Assembly: GCA_015478945.1 (NCBI GenBank) | Contig: JABUQX010053419.1 | Span: forward strand, 40,001-67,500 | Source of the DNA: Trachelipus rathkii | Taxonomy: Eukaryota; Arthropoda; Malacostraca; Isopoda; Trachelipodidae | Reading direction: 5' to 3' | Length of the DNA stretch: 27,500 nt | In this document: positions 9,780-21,114 of the stretch, in pieces | How positions within the stretch are numbered: position 1 is the stretch's first letter | Layout of the letters: the number at the start of each line of letters is the position of its first letter | The notes under the pieces: generated by a model | The model's database searches: none | Told to the model about the DNA's origin: nothing | What the model saw: only the letters and a program-made list of their open reading frames with translations | Position numbers and translations under genes: made by a program

Positions 9780-10440
9780 TGTCAAAAGCTATATCAGAAT
9801 AACCCATATTATACGAGAAGTAGGGTCTTATTGTATTGTCGAATATATCAAAAACCTTAAAAACATCACCTCAGGTACATGAGCTACTGTTTTTCAGAAT
9901 ACCAATACAGCTGTCCACACCACTCGAAAAGCTGTGAGTGTATTTCATACTACACTCAATCTTCTCCTACCCAAGTCTCCAATCACGTAGTACAAGTAAA
10001 CAGCGCAGGCTTACTTAAATTTTTCCAATTCCTTCACCTATATCTCCACATACAGTATACACAGGGATGGTTATCACAGCAACGTCTAGCTCTCTACCTC
10101 GAAGATCTTCTATTTCAACTCGGTCTTTTCGACTCGTACTCTCTCATTTTGCTATGCCTGTCTCCCATGGCAATATGTCTCCCCACCTATCCAACCGCTC
10201 ACTGCAGAGTCGCTCTGTCACTTGTCACCACTGAGTTGGTTTTCTTCATTTACTCATCCATACTCCCCACAACAATATATATTATATATATTATAGTAAT
10301 ATATAAAAACGTTATGCGTGATAGTTAGTGACATGAAATACTCGATCTGATATAACGAATAAGAATAAGTAAAAAGTAAAAAAATGTATACAGTATGTTA
10401 ATAAAAAAATGGCAAATAGAAAGTAATAAATTAATAGTTA
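9780..10440. other. C-rich DNA with a 149-codon + frame of unknown status
   Basis: The longest open frame in the window lies here (9879-10328, +). The predicted peptide is rich in Leu, Tyr and Ser, has a hydrophobic stretch near its end, and its last residues are encoded by a TATA repeat. I recognise no domain. The + strand is C-rich and G-poor, which lowers the chance of TAG and TGA stops, so a frame of this length is not strong evidence of a gene. It could be the antisense of the LINE fragment just to the left. From 10,265 on it is TA repeat and AT-rich. Confidence 0.35.
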
Positions 10441-10499
10441 TTAATCAGCATGAAGAAAACTTATAAATAATAAATAAAGGTATAAAGGCTCTTATATAA

Positions 10500-11716
10500 T
10501 CTATCAACTCAATACCAACTACGATCATGCAAACAACGCTATTTCTCCACACGAAGACTGAAGGCAAATCACACGCAATCGATACGAACGAGTTAAGGTG
10601 AACGTAAGAATACACACAAGCCAGATACCGGAAACAGAATAAATGAGTAAGCAGAAAATAGACGATGATATTAATATGAGAACAAAGAGTCGAGGAATAG
10701 AAAGCCAGTAATTTAACCTCCACCTATATACCTATTTAGTGAGAACTTCGCCGTCAAGTCAGAAAAATTCCACCTTTAGAGCTTCACGGACCGCGAACGG
10801 AAACTCACATATATGGTGAGCATCTCGTGAGCCAATGTGCGGGTCATCACCTTTGGTAGAGGTGCGGCCACAACTATACACCCTCACAAAAACCCTGCCA
10901 AATTCACTATCATAATTTTGACCTTTCTTCTCGCTCACTGCCCAAAACTCGTCAATTTCACTACTCACAGATCATTCTTTTGCTCACTCAATCCACTCTT
11001 TCTCGGTCTCCCAGTGACACAGTCGTAATTTCCAACAAACTCACCACGTATACATTTGCTTAACACTAAACCGACTATCATATCCATCCTTTTCTACATG
11101 GACCAAACCATCTCAACGCTACTTTTTTATTTATTGTCTCTAATTTATCATTATATCACACCATAACAACTCTGTAGTAATACGTTCATTCCTCATTTAT
11201 CAATTCTTCTAACACCTAACACGCCTTAGATTGTCCATCTGAAGAATACACATTGTTATTTAATCTATACCTCTTATTTCCAGACTATAATCATCAACTA
11301 CTATGACATATAACAACAGAGTAACAAATCATACCCTCACGTAAGAAGCCATAGGCGCACTCATAGAACTTTAGTCTCATTACAATCCACTAAAGGAATT
11401 TTATTAGCACCAGACTACCTTCCGGCAGATTCACAGACTTTCTACTACTAAACTCAGCCATCATCCGATTCCCTTATCGAGTCTCAAACATTATATATCC
11501 TAAATATTAAACTCAGTCAACTTGTCCAGCAGGCTCACCAGTCTAGCAATAATAACTTCATACCGAGGACTTGTTCATATATCTACTACACAACCATATA
11601 CCTTATGATTCTTGCATCTACGTTGTTTACTTAAAACCCAATCCTAACACCCTGCCAAATCCATCTCTACCAAACCTCTCAAACTCACTTCAGATTCACC
11701 CACACAAAAACCATAT
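10500..11716 (-). mobile_element. 5'-truncated LINE relic, left (minus) copy
   Basis: This is the 3' half of a non-LTR retrotransposon, reading right to left. The best landmark is LRWFG (11116 to 11102), followed after one extra base by HVEKDGYDSR (11100 to 11071). That is the LRWFGHVERM block found near the C-terminus of many LINE polyproteins. Upstream, near 11,495-11,515, sequence equivalent to FKYLG survives as xxYLGY. Further downstream the arm matches the right copy to its 3' end; a TTAGTGAGAAC word on the + strand at 10736-10746 is shared with the right copy. Stops and frameshifts break it throughout. The endonuclease and RT catalytic core are missing: upstream of 11,716 lies TA repeat. 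The - frame at 10759-10968 (69 codons) is part of this relic. Confidence 0.7.
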
Positions 11717-12500
11717 ATTATATATTATATAAAGATAGTAGTATTATGTAATATAAATATAGATAGTAATAGATGATATAATATGATATATATTATAATA
11801 ATTAATAATATTATATATATTTATATATATTATTAAGATGTAATAAGTGAGTCAAAAAATTATCATATAACATAACAACGTCATATATAATATGAAGAGG
11901 TAGTAAGATGTAGGGCAGAAGCGCATAACGATATACAAAGTATATATCATAGGAAATACTTATAATACCAAGCAACCCCAGTAGCATCAAGCAGTGAGGA
12001 ATAGCATAGCAACTCATATATAAGAATACTCAGAACAAAAATGCTATTTAACAAGGTCATAATATAAGTAACTTATATTATAAAAAAAGATAAATAATCA
12101 TAATATTTAAGAGATAGACAGTTTACAATATACTATATAAATAATATTTATAACACGATATATATAGAATATGACTATATATACTACTACGATATATATA
12201 TAACATATATAGTATAAGACTAATATTATAATATAGCATATATATAAAATATATATTATCATATATATTGTAATATCAATATTATTATATATATATATAA
12301 CTATAATATATATATTATAAAATAACTATATAAATATAATTAATACTAGAGTACTAGTAAATCTATAGATATATTAGTATTAATATACTACTAATAATAT
12401 AGCTATATATACATACTATATAAAATAAATATATACTATATAATATATATATATCAACATATAATACTGGTATATAAATATATATATCATATTAGGGCGA
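11710..12500. repeat. TA-rich centre of the inverted repeat
   Basis: Two long (TA)-type tracts (11,710-11,860 and 12,060-12,500) flank a less repetitive stretch with a 68-codon - frame (11811-12017) of no recognisable nature. Many short palindromes are inherent to the composition. Confidence 0.65.
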
Positions 12501-12539
12501 GATAATGAGCTTGATTATTAGGGATTTACATAGTGCTGA

Positions 12540-14615
12540 GGTTATAACAAAGTGCGTATTATGGCAAGTGATACACTCTCGAGAACTAGAATACTCTCGC
12601 CACGCAACTCACACAACTCCTTAGTCACACCCTGCTCGTATATCAAGGGCAAGGGGGAAACAGGTAACTGAAAGTATCATAGCGGGTACCAGTTAGTTTA
12701 TGCAAAGAGTGATAAAAGTTGTAGAATATATATGCTTCGGAGAATAAATTATATATGTCAGGAACACAGAAGTGCACATACGAATGAACTGACAAGAAAC
12801 TTGAATTAGGCGCAAGAGTCATAATCAAGTGAGTGCGCACCTATTAAGAGAGGATAAGCGTAGAGGGGAGGCTCCGAGGAGAATTAGAGTATGTCGTAAG
12901 AAGACAAATCTGTACATATAAACAAAACACTGGACTTGGACGATGAATGAGAGAAGCAGAAAGATATAAAAAAATGTTATTTAGAATTTATGGATTTCCA
13001 AAGCAAGAGCGAAATAATGTCACTACATTGAAAAGTGATGATTGAAGATGAGATAGAGGATAGCTCAAAGGATATAAGAGCAGGGGGTAGTAGTGAAACA
13101 TGTGATCTATAAAGAACAAGCGGATGACGAGTATAGTTCTGAAATGGATATCAAACAACAGAATATTGTGCCATATGCCACGGAAGTCATAAAGACACAA
13201 CTACAAGTCGAGCACCGTGACTTGGCTTAATATTAATAGCAGAGAGGTGAGCACAAGGAATCGGTTGCAGTCTCCTGCCATAATACTTAGTCTTGTTATA
13301 TAGGGACAATTAAAGGTTGATGCAAACAATTAGACGACAGGTCAGGCGGGCTGACACAAGGATCGTTGTCTAGCCAATGATGGAAAATGGAAGGAGAGTG
13401 GCAGGGCTCTCACTCCTACCTATCATATATGAGGATGATTGTTTGTATGTGGAGCGAATCTGAAGATGAGTTTAGCAGGAGGCGAACTGGGTAGAAGAGA
13501 CTTTTCCGGTCACTATGGTCTAAAAACGGTCAGACGTTATGAAGAGAGTCAAACGTTAGATAAGAGTCGAAGGTTATGGTTGTGAGTGGGACAGTCCTCC
13601 AGGTGTGAAGTTATTATGTCTAGATGACTGAGCAGCGGAACATAAAGTGTCTTGAATTTAAATATTTAGGATACTATAGATTGAATTGATAAACTCAGGG
13701 AGAGCGCGATGATGCTAGGGTGTAGTAGAAGTTGTGCAAATGGCACTAAGGTTGAGCTGATAATCGTGGGTTGCAATTAAATTGTTTCCTGGATGATAAA
13801 AAGAGGACGTAAGTCCTATGAGAGTGCTGCATAGGGCATTACATAGAGGATTATGTGTGTTATTACACTCCAGTGTTATAATTGTATAGGTTGTTGAGAA
13901 CTCATGGTCTGAATAACGAGGTTATACGCATCTAATAAGTATACAAATGTTTAGATGGACTACATAGAAACTTAATCAATCTTAGATGGCGTGTTGTTAG
14001 GCTGTGAAGAAATCGATCTTAAAATAGTGTATTATAATTTATTGTTGTTGTTTAGTGTAAGAAGAATGCGGGATAAAATGAGAGAATAAATGAAATAGAT
14101 ACGTTGAAATAGATTGCGTGTAGGTCATGAGTGGACAAAGATGAATAAGAAGATCGGTCGGATTTAATACTGGTAGCTATAGTGGTGGAGTGATGCGTTA
14201 GGTGAGGAACCAACCGGATCTGGTCGATGGAGACGAAGAAAAAGTGGAGTATAGAGTCAAACAGAAGGAATAGCCTAGGGGAGGGAAATGTGAGGATGTT
14301 TATGGCAAGATGCAAGTAAAAAAGGGAGCGCTAACAGAGTGCGAATGCAGACGGTTTTGTTGAGAAGGTATGGTTGTAGTAACCACCTGCTCACAAAGGA
14401 GCGAACTGAAACCCCAGCCATTGAGAGGATGTATAAGGAGAGCAGTGCCATCCACGGTCCCGTCGAGCTCCTACGCTGGATTTTTACTGTACTGGCGAGC
14501 GAGTTCTCACTAATGGTATAAATTGGGTCCGTCTCGGTAACTATACTGAGATTTCTTTTATACTTGACGGTTCAATATCTTCTGTCTACTGTTTTTTCTG
14601 ATTTCCGGTCAATGT
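12540..14615 (+). mobile_element. LINE relic, right (plus) copy, RT to 3' end
   Basis: A longer copy of the same retrotransposon, reading left to right. Landmarks come in the family's order: REAERYKKMLFRIYG (12950-12994), matching the NREALW..L.IYG segment of the RT fingers/palm; KVMVVSGTV (from 13570), like the KSKVMV segment; NIKCLEFKYLGYYRLN (13639-13686), the FKYLG block after the catalytic core; and RLRVGHEWTKMNKKIGR (14111-14161), the LRW.GHVERM block. A 60-codon frame (14339-14521) is the 3' end, matching the left copy. I did not find the GVRQG or YADD/FADD motifs where expected (13.1-13.4 kb). Every block is in a different local frame, so it encodes no protein. The landmarks lie somewhat further apart than I would expect for the family, suggesting small insertions. 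Confidence 0.7.
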
Positions 14616-14631
14616 TACGTAGCATATACAC
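14615..14631 (+). repeat. 17-bp near-exact direct repeat, copy 1
   Basis: TTACGTAGCATATACAC; the same word with one change is at 14876-14892. It lies just beyond the 3' end of the right LINE copy. Confidence 0.45.
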
Positions 14632-14637
14632 GTCCAG

Positions 14638-14785
14638 TATCTTGAGGGAGAGCAGAGAGGAATGGGAGAGAGAGGAAGAGGAGAGAGTGGGAGGTAATGG
14701 AAATGGTATGAGTATGATGATGATAGATTGATACATGATGCATGAATGATTGATGATAGATGGTCATGAGTTGATGACACTGACT
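14638..14785 (+). repeat. GA/GATGAT-rich low-complexity tract
   Basis: Imperfect GAGAGA and GGGAGAG units followed by ATGATGATAGATTGAT units; purine-rich on the + strand. It lies immediately outside the right LINE copy and may have begun as a microsatellite. Confidence 0.6.
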
Positions 14786-14875
14786 GAGTGAGTCTACATT
14801 ATCATTAGCGTAACTAGTGTAATATTTATATGATCAATACATTGCACAAAAGTACGCGTGCGTACGGGTATAACA

Positions 14876-14892
14876 TTACGTAACATATACAC
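14876..14892 (+). repeat. 17-bp near-exact direct repeat, copy 2
   Basis: TTACGTAACATATACAC, one base different from 14615-14631. A near-palindrome GTACGCGTGCGTAC sits just upstream at 14852-14865. Confidence 0.45.
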
Positions 14893-15034
14893 CTACGTAC
14901 TACTGAGTAATATATCTATATAGTATCCTACGGATACCGTCTGGCAAATAAATAAAAATTTTAAACATTTAATGACCTAGTTTTAAGTCTCTTGTGAGCC
15001 ATATCGAATGGTAGTTGATGTTGTTGTTGAAACT

Positions 15035-15660
15035 CTTAATGAATATAAATTATATATAATATAATAATATATAATAAGTATATTACTTATTATATTAAGG
15101 ATGATAGATATATAACCTAATTAATATAGTATTATAATAATATAATATAATAGAATACAAAAATAATTATTTCTGTCTATAGTCATATATTTATATTATA
15201 TAATATATAGCAATATAATTACTAATAATAGAGTATAGTATATATTAATAAGATCAGTGACGAATATATGATAAACATCACTATATATAAATACATCAAT
15301 ATATACTTATATAATATGCAAACGTTTCATAAGTATAGACCTTGTGTACTCTGGATATTGTACTGTGTAATACACCCAATGTTCACGTTCGATACCGTTG
15401 TACTTGTCTGAAAAATTTTAGGCGTAAACTATCTCGATTCTTTGTACATCTTTTGGCAATCAATCAGTAGAGTATTGTGTACTATGACAAAAATGTAACT
15501 GAACCCAAGCCTGATTATTATATATATCACCATGACCAGCTGTATATATATATATATATATAGATATATATAGGCTTACTATAGTATATATACTTATATA
15601 CTAATATAGTACGATACTATACTTATACTAATACTATATATATAATAAATAGTTTACATG
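15035..15660. repeat. TA-rich tracts with a higher-complexity island
   Basis: TA repeats at 15,035-15,330 and 15,535-15,650, the latter with an uninterrupted (TA)n run at about 15,543-15,562. Between them, 15,320-15,520, is unrecognised sequence of ordinary complexity. Confidence 0.65.
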
Positions 15661-15849
15661 TTTTGAATTTAATAATTTACACTAAAAGTTAAGTTGAACT
15701 TATATCTACGGAAACAATAACAACCAACAAACATAATTAAATTTTTCACCATAGATTGAATAAACTAATCAATACACAGTAGAGTATATAAGATATACTA
15801 CTATAGTATATAACTACATATATTACATCAATATATTACCTAAATATCC

Positions 15850-16110
15850 TAGTATCCTTCTTCTATATATATATACTCCCTCACTCCTCCTCGTATTTAT
15901 ATACTTCTCTCTACTCTTACCTACTACTCACTCATAATTATCATATAACTCATCCTACTACTACTATGATTATATAATATACGTATATACCGCCCTCCTC
16001 CTCCTTAACGTGACTCTATACTCATATCTGTATCCTCCCAGCTACTACTACCTCCCCTAGCGCATTCATGTCCTCATCTCTCCCTCCCACCCCCCCTCAT
16101 ACTTACATAT
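15850..16110. repeat. pyrimidine-rich low-complexity block
   Basis: CTCCTC, CTACTACT and CCCTCCC units dominate the + strand with very few G. The opposite skew to the GA-rich tract at 14.64-14.79 kb, with TA-rich DNA between them. No coding signal. Confidence 0.55.
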
Positions 16111-17170
16111 ATACCATATATACTATATAATAGATATACTATAATCATATTATATATAAAAATATATATATATAATATAATTATATACATAAAAAATATA
16201 TTTAAAAAATAAAAATATATTACTAGTACGCTACTATATATATATATTTATTATATATATATAACTACTATTATGTATCATATATGTTGCTATGGTAGCT
16301 ACTAGCCGATCGTTCACTACCGAGTATCTGTTCATCATTAGTGTATATTAATATATAATATTCTATATATATAATAATATATAATTATATATAGAAATAT
16401 AAATAATATATAATATATAATAATATTATATATATATATATATATACTATATATAACTATATATGACATTATATACATCAATATATAATATGTTATATAT
16501 TATAAGTATAATAATAATAATATACTATACTATAGTATACTATACTATACTATATATTATAAGATACCAATATAAAAATAATATAATAATAATATAAAGA
16601 AATAAAAAAACACTATACTTCACAAATTATATATAACAATAATATATAGAAAAAAACGTCATCATTATTATACATACAAATCAAAACTACTAATAACCAT
16701 AAAATAAAGATGAATAATAAACACGGTAACGATACTAAAAAAACACCATAGAGTATACGTTTATAATAATATAATAGTACTCTAAATTTATATATACATG
16801 AATTTACCTATAAATGACTATCAATCTACTAACGACGATTCAAGACTATACCAGTAAATCACATACTAAACATATCATACTATAAATAAAGTCTACCAAA
16901 GCATAACACTCGAAGTATGACATATATATATAAATAATTAACAATAATTATAACAAAAATAATATATAACTATAAGAATTATCATACATATAAATATATA
17001 CTAATAATAGAAACTAATTAATTAAACATATAATTAAAATAAATATATTACAAACATATAAAATAAATAAGACATATATATAATATATATATATAATAAT
17101 TAATATATAAACTAAATATATATATAATATAACATATACAATTCAATATATATATTATTATCAATATATC
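16110..17170. repeat. long A/T low-complexity region
   Basis: About 1 kb dominated by TATATA, ATAATA and A-runs, including ACTATACTATACTATA units near 16,530-16,555. Only 16,270-16,345 and 16,660-16,920 have ordinary complexity, and nothing is recognised there. Confidence 0.7.
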
Positions 17171-17174
17171 ATCA

Positions 17175-17795
17175 TTGTAGCAGTGTGGTTTTATTTTACT
17201 TTAGATCAGATCTTGTTGATACTATATCAATAACTATTATGCATATTATCTTTGATCTTTCTAAACTAATCTGACAATGCGCGAGAATATCAAACTGAAG
17301 AATAAATAAAAAGATCTTTAAAATTAGTCTCAAAAGATGAAAAACATACAAAAAGGAAAAAACTACTTAAGAAAAATAAATTTACATAAAATATTATTTT
17401 CTAAATAATTACTAACTAATTTTACTTTATGTTACTTTCCTTCCAATAAGATGCACTGCTAATTATTATAATAATAAAAAAAACATAATATAAAAATTGG
17501 GGATGACTCATCACCTATATTTCTAAAGGTATAATGCTTGCTTATTTACTCAAATTCTTTATTTTCCTTTATTTATTGATTCCTTCTTCCTGAATCTCTC
17601 GTGAAAGACCTAATATCAATAAATATTGATGAAGAGAGTGGAATACTCTTCTTTATTATACTTACTCCATGGTATATTCTTAGTTTTCTTTCATGTTAGA
17701 TGCTTATCTTACACAGAATTTCATATATCAGTATAACAGCGTAAAAAAATAAATTAATATCACCACCTTTGATAATCTGATATACATCTAAACTA
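17175..17795. other. AT-rich DNA, no gene recognised
   Basis: Ordinary-complexity, AT-rich sequence without open frames of note. Reads like intergenic or intronic DNA. Confidence 0.4.
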
Positions 17796-17796
17796 G

Positions 17797-18014
17797 CTAT
17801 GACGCTACACAAACACGAACATAAACCAATACAATAACCCACAACACATACACATAAACCAATACTCCACACACGCTACACCACACTACACACCACCACA
17901 CACACACATCATACACACAATACACTAAAACATACACACACACACACCCACCACACACACACACACACACACACACACTAACACCCACACACACACATAC
18001 ACATACACATACAT
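17797..18014 (+). repeat. AC microsatellite region
   Basis: Imperfect CACA/CATACA units throughout, with the longest pure (CA)n run at 17952-17978, then ACATACACATACAC units to about 18,014 and a TA run after. The 65-codon - frame here (17797-17994) is only translated repeat (VCVCV). Confidence 0.9.
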
Positions 18015-18019
18015 TAATA

Positions 18020-18400
18020 CATATATATATATATTATATTAACTAGTATATTTATACCAATCCATCAAGATAGATATTCTTCCTTCTATTATTATAAAAA
18101 TAGATGTTTACAAGCCGGTTAATTACAATGTTTCGTAATCTTTCTTTGGTGTTGTAAGAAAAAAACGTGTATTTGGACAAAACAAATATTTTATTCTTAT
18201 TATAATCTATATTCACAGAATAAATTTTATTACTTCAACTTATTATTTTTCCTTTACTATTCTCTGCTCATATATATATAGTTCATTTCTCTCTTTAAAT
18301 CTTCATTGTATTCTGGCTCTCATTCTCCACTAATCATTCTCTTCATTATCACTCCATACTCAAAATTAATGACTTTTATAATAAAGTATATATTCCCCGT
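18020..18400. other. AT-rich DNA, no gene recognised
   Basis: No open frame of note. A mild pyrimidine bias at 18,280-18,360 (CTCTCTTTAAATCTTC, CTCATTCTCC). Nothing else seen. Confidence 0.4.
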
Positions 18401-18404
18401 ATAC

Positions 18405-18695
18405 CCTCATATAAACATCAAAATATATTAACAATTAATAATACTAAAAATGACTGATAAGTAATAATTAACTAACATATAACTATATGACACTAAAACG
18501 ATATATATATATACTAACTTATAATTAAATATCAATATATATAATAATAATAATATATAAAGTATATAATATATAACTAATAAAAATTATATACTTATAA
18601 GTTAAATATATTATGCCTATAATATTGTAATAAAGAAATTATAGATACTATATAATATAGTAATATATAATAAAGATAAGAACTATATGTATTAT
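18405..18695. repeat. A/T low-complexity tract
   Basis: ATAATAATA, TATATA and AATTAATAAT units with almost no G or C. Confidence 0.65.
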
Positions 18696-18699
18696 ATTT

Positions 18700-19630
18700 C
18701 ATACAAAATTACGTGTGCAAGATTGCATTAGTAAGCCGATAGAAGTATATAAAGGTGACTATGATGGGGATTATATGAGTATAATTAGAATGACACATAA
18801 AGACAACTCAAACTTAAAAAAAACGAGAATAAGATATAGGTTAGGTATAACTAAATAAGTAGAACTATGTTCGGTGGTTCTGATAAGTTTTCTAGACACT
18901 GATATTCATGACACTACACCGAAAGAAACACATAGTTGAACAGAAAAGTTAGAGGTATTTCAGCCCCTATGCTCATCGCTGTAGTAGCAGAGAATAGAGA
19001 ATTAAATATATTTCCTTCCTGTGACTCGACGACTTCGCGAACCACGCCACTTTTTTTATTACTTTTATTGTCAATTACTTATTAATTAATAAAGTTCTCA
19101 AGTATTTCTTAATCTTATTATATTTTGACTTTCGGGCATTACTTATTCAATCTTAGCTTCTCTAAACCATTTATAAAATCAGTACTAAAACTAATGTTGC
19201 CTTCTCCATTATCTATGCCCCAATGGCTATCTGTAATGTAATAATATGTCAGTAGTTACAACGTCAAATTGTATCAAATTCCGATTCATTAAAATAGTTA
19301 TTTTTTTTACTAGTTACTGAAAACTGTAAAACCCTAATGTACTTCTTATTTACTTCTTAATAATTCACGAAATTCTCCACAGAAATACTGGATATATATA
19401 TAATGATAGTGTTTCCTTTTCACTTTTGGAATTTGTCATTCCTACAAAAGATTAAAACCTTTTAATATTGAAACTTTGCCAAGGACAGTTACTTCCTTTT
19501 GGAATTAGTATTCCTATAAAATACTTCTTCATTTGTTCGACCTCTACATTTACTAAGTTTCATACACTTCCGTACTATCCAACTCTCGATTAATCCAAGT
19601 TATTATAACTACCTATATTACCGCATCCAC
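18700..19630. other. unrecognised DNA with a short direct repeat
   Basis: No gene is supported. A short repeat is visible: TTTTGGAATTTGTCATTCCTAC at 19424-19445 and TTTTGGAATTAGTATTCCTAT at 19497-19517. Each copy can form a small GGAAT/ATTCC hairpin. Confidence 0.4.
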
Positions 19631-19639
19631 CCCGAATCA

Positions 19640-19690
19640 TATATATATATATATATATTATATATTTTAATAATATATATATAAAAATGA
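19640..19690. repeat. TA microsatellite
   Basis: (TA)n run starting near 19,640, followed by TATATTTTAATAATATATATATA. Confidence 0.7.
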
Positions 19691-19864
19691 TGTATAATAT
19701 TACATGGGATTATACAGGCACAATCACAAACTCAACATATGTCAACAAAATATCTCAATAATAAATCAAATAACTTAGCGGTCTCATTTATATATATATA
19801 TAACTACCATGAGTCACCTAATGACTAAAGTACCACCTTATATAGTATATAATTATACCGTTAA

Positions 19865-20070
19865 CTATCACAACGGCTTCAATTGCGCCAATAAAATGTG
19901 ACAGTGAAAACAAGCGCGACAGCGGCTCGCGGTACACGCCACAGATTTGTAAAATACAACCTCGGCCGGACAACCATCAGCAGGGAGTGTGACATACCGG
20001 CAACACGTTAAACAGAGAAAAGTCGCGCGCGGCGATATAATTGCAGCGAACGAACGACTTGTCATGTAAC
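19865..20070. other. GC-rich island of unknown nature
   Basis: Stands out from its surroundings by CG-containing words (GGCTCGCGG, GTCGCGCGCGGCG, CTCGGCCGGA). A 65-codon - frame (19868-20065) spans it, with several cysteines (CxxCC, CRAC.HC), but the spacing fits no zinc-binding motif I know and similar residues arise from composition. It lies just downstream of the LINE RT fragment in that fragment's direction, so it may be its 3' part. Confidence 0.35.
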
Positions 20071-20214
20071 TAAAATTTTAGAGGGTAAAAACTAAGTAAA
20101 GAATATATGTGTAAGATAGCTGAAAGCTATGGCTGAGGTACCAAGTTATTAGAGAAAATTATATCTTTCGATGCATGTTAAGCTTCCCGGAAACAAAAAG
20201 GCAGCGGGCAGCTG

Positions 20215-20545
20215 GGGATCCAAGGGATGTATCTATACCAATTTGAATCAGCACTCACAGCTTTTAACGAGCTCACTTATCTTCTTACCTAAACCTACCA
20301 TTAGATTCTATCGCAAAGTTACGATCATCCCCATCTATTATACAAATTAAATAGCCAAGGAGACATATTAAACAAACCCTGCCTCACTCCACTATTAATA
20401 CTTTTAACAATTCACGCCCACTTTCACACTCGCAGTTCTTTTATCTCTTACATATACGCCTTCACTATCGGACGATTACAATACTCTGATTCCAGTCAGT
20501 TATTGAGACACACCCCTAACGCACGCAAGAACATCCAAGGATATT
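20215..20545 (-). pseudogene. LINE reverse transcriptase core fragment
   Basis: Non-LTR reverse transcriptases copy element RNA into DNA at the target site. Reading leftward, PWMFLRALGV (about 20,540-20,500) resembles the ALW.VLR.YGV segment. Then, after about 100 bases with frame breaks, 18 uninterrupted codons (20393 to 20340) read SGVRQGLFNMSPWLFNLY. This is a close match to the S-G-V-R-Q-G-C-V-M-S-P-W-L-F-N-x-Y block of animal LINE RTs, with the cysteine lost and one extra codon. About 90 bases on, GCTGATTCA (about 20,245-20,252 on the complement) may be the remnant of the catalytic FADD box, reading ADS. Stops and frameshifts make it inactive. It probably belongs to the same broad LINE family as the two copies at 10.5-14.6 kb, which lack a clear GVRQG box. 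Confidence 0.75.
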
Positions 20546-20549
20546 ATGA

Positions 20550-21110
20550 GGTAACGAATGGAGTTGAGCGGAAAGCACCATAGGCTAATATCCTTGATTA
20601 CTCTCTAATATGCCTGAATAATTCTGTTTCTCAAAAAGTAACGCGATTAAAAATTTCGTGAAATACAGTTAGTAGTGTATTCGGTTCATTCTATCTTGTC
20701 ACTCTGTTAAACTAAATATGAGTAAATCTCTCGTCATTCGAGAGGTAATTATTTGAATTGAGATCGCAACACATAGCGCATGTATATACTAACGCGACAT
20801 ATGACTGAAATGCGAACACACGTGATGTTACTTATCTGAAGCATATTTCACTGGAAGAGGTAACACTTCAGATCTCAATGACGATACGAAGTCTGAGCTG
20901 CACATCTAAAGCATGCGCAAATTAAATAGAAAAATCGAAAATCCAAACCATGCCTTGGACATGCATGTACATACTCCGTGTCCTTACAGACACTCGAGAA
21001 TGAACAATATACAATGGCCCCACAATAAAAGATTCGATTCCTTAACCGTATCGCTCCTCTCACTACTCTCATCCTGTACTTTATTATATAGCAGAAACCA
21101 CAGTTAAACA
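20550..21110. other. probable upstream part of the minus-strand LINE
   Basis: This lies where the RT N-terminal half would be expected for the fragment at 20.2-20.5 kb. I recognise no motif. Two short frames (65 codons -, 64 codons +, near 20.9-21.1 kb) overlap on opposite strands and neither is convincing. A small CTCTCG/CGAGAG hairpin is at 20728-20744. Confidence 0.3.
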
Positions 21111-21114
21111 GGTA

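Larger units (their letters stand above)
10500..14780. repeat. large imperfect inverted repeat, arms about 1.2 kb
   Basis: The left arm (about 10,500-11,716) and right arm (about 13,440-14,780) are collinear in opposite orientation. Matching anchors, left against right complement: TTAGTGAGAAC (10736 / 14513), TCCACTCTTTCTCGGTCTCC and TCCACTTTTTCTTCGTCTCC (10993 / 14249), CCTAACACGCC and CCTAACAACACGCC (about 11,215 / 13,999), ATAATAACTTCA (about 11,552 / 13,613), and TTCAGATTCACC against TTCAGATTCGCT (about 11,690 / 13,465). Similarity is obvious but has many indels. It continues outside the LINE 3' ends to roughly 10,600 and 14,610, and weakly further. The spacer of about 1.7 kb holds TA repeat (left) and the 5' part of the right LINE copy. 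Confidence 0.75.

Noticed and set aside
9879..10328. 149-codon + strand open frame as a protein gene
   Set aside because: Longest frame in the window, but the peptide matches nothing I know, its end is a translated TA repeat, and C-rich, G-poor sequence gives fewer stops by chance. The region also lies antisense to LINE-like DNA.
10728..14520. 10.7-14.5 kb as one DNA transposon with terminal inverted repeats TAGTGAGAAC (hAT-like YARNG ends)
   Set aside because: The inverted similarity continues outward past the supposed ends (TATACC/TATACC and beyond), no 8-bp target duplication matches, and the arms contain LINE protein blocks. Two inverted LINE copies explain it better.
17797..17994. 65-codon minus-strand frame
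   Set aside because: Translation of the AC microsatellite (VCVCV repeats).
17940..18014. CRISPR-like or telomeric repeat array
   Set aside because: It is a plain AC/ACAT microsatellite with no spacers; no telomere unit or CRISPR array is present anywhere in the window.
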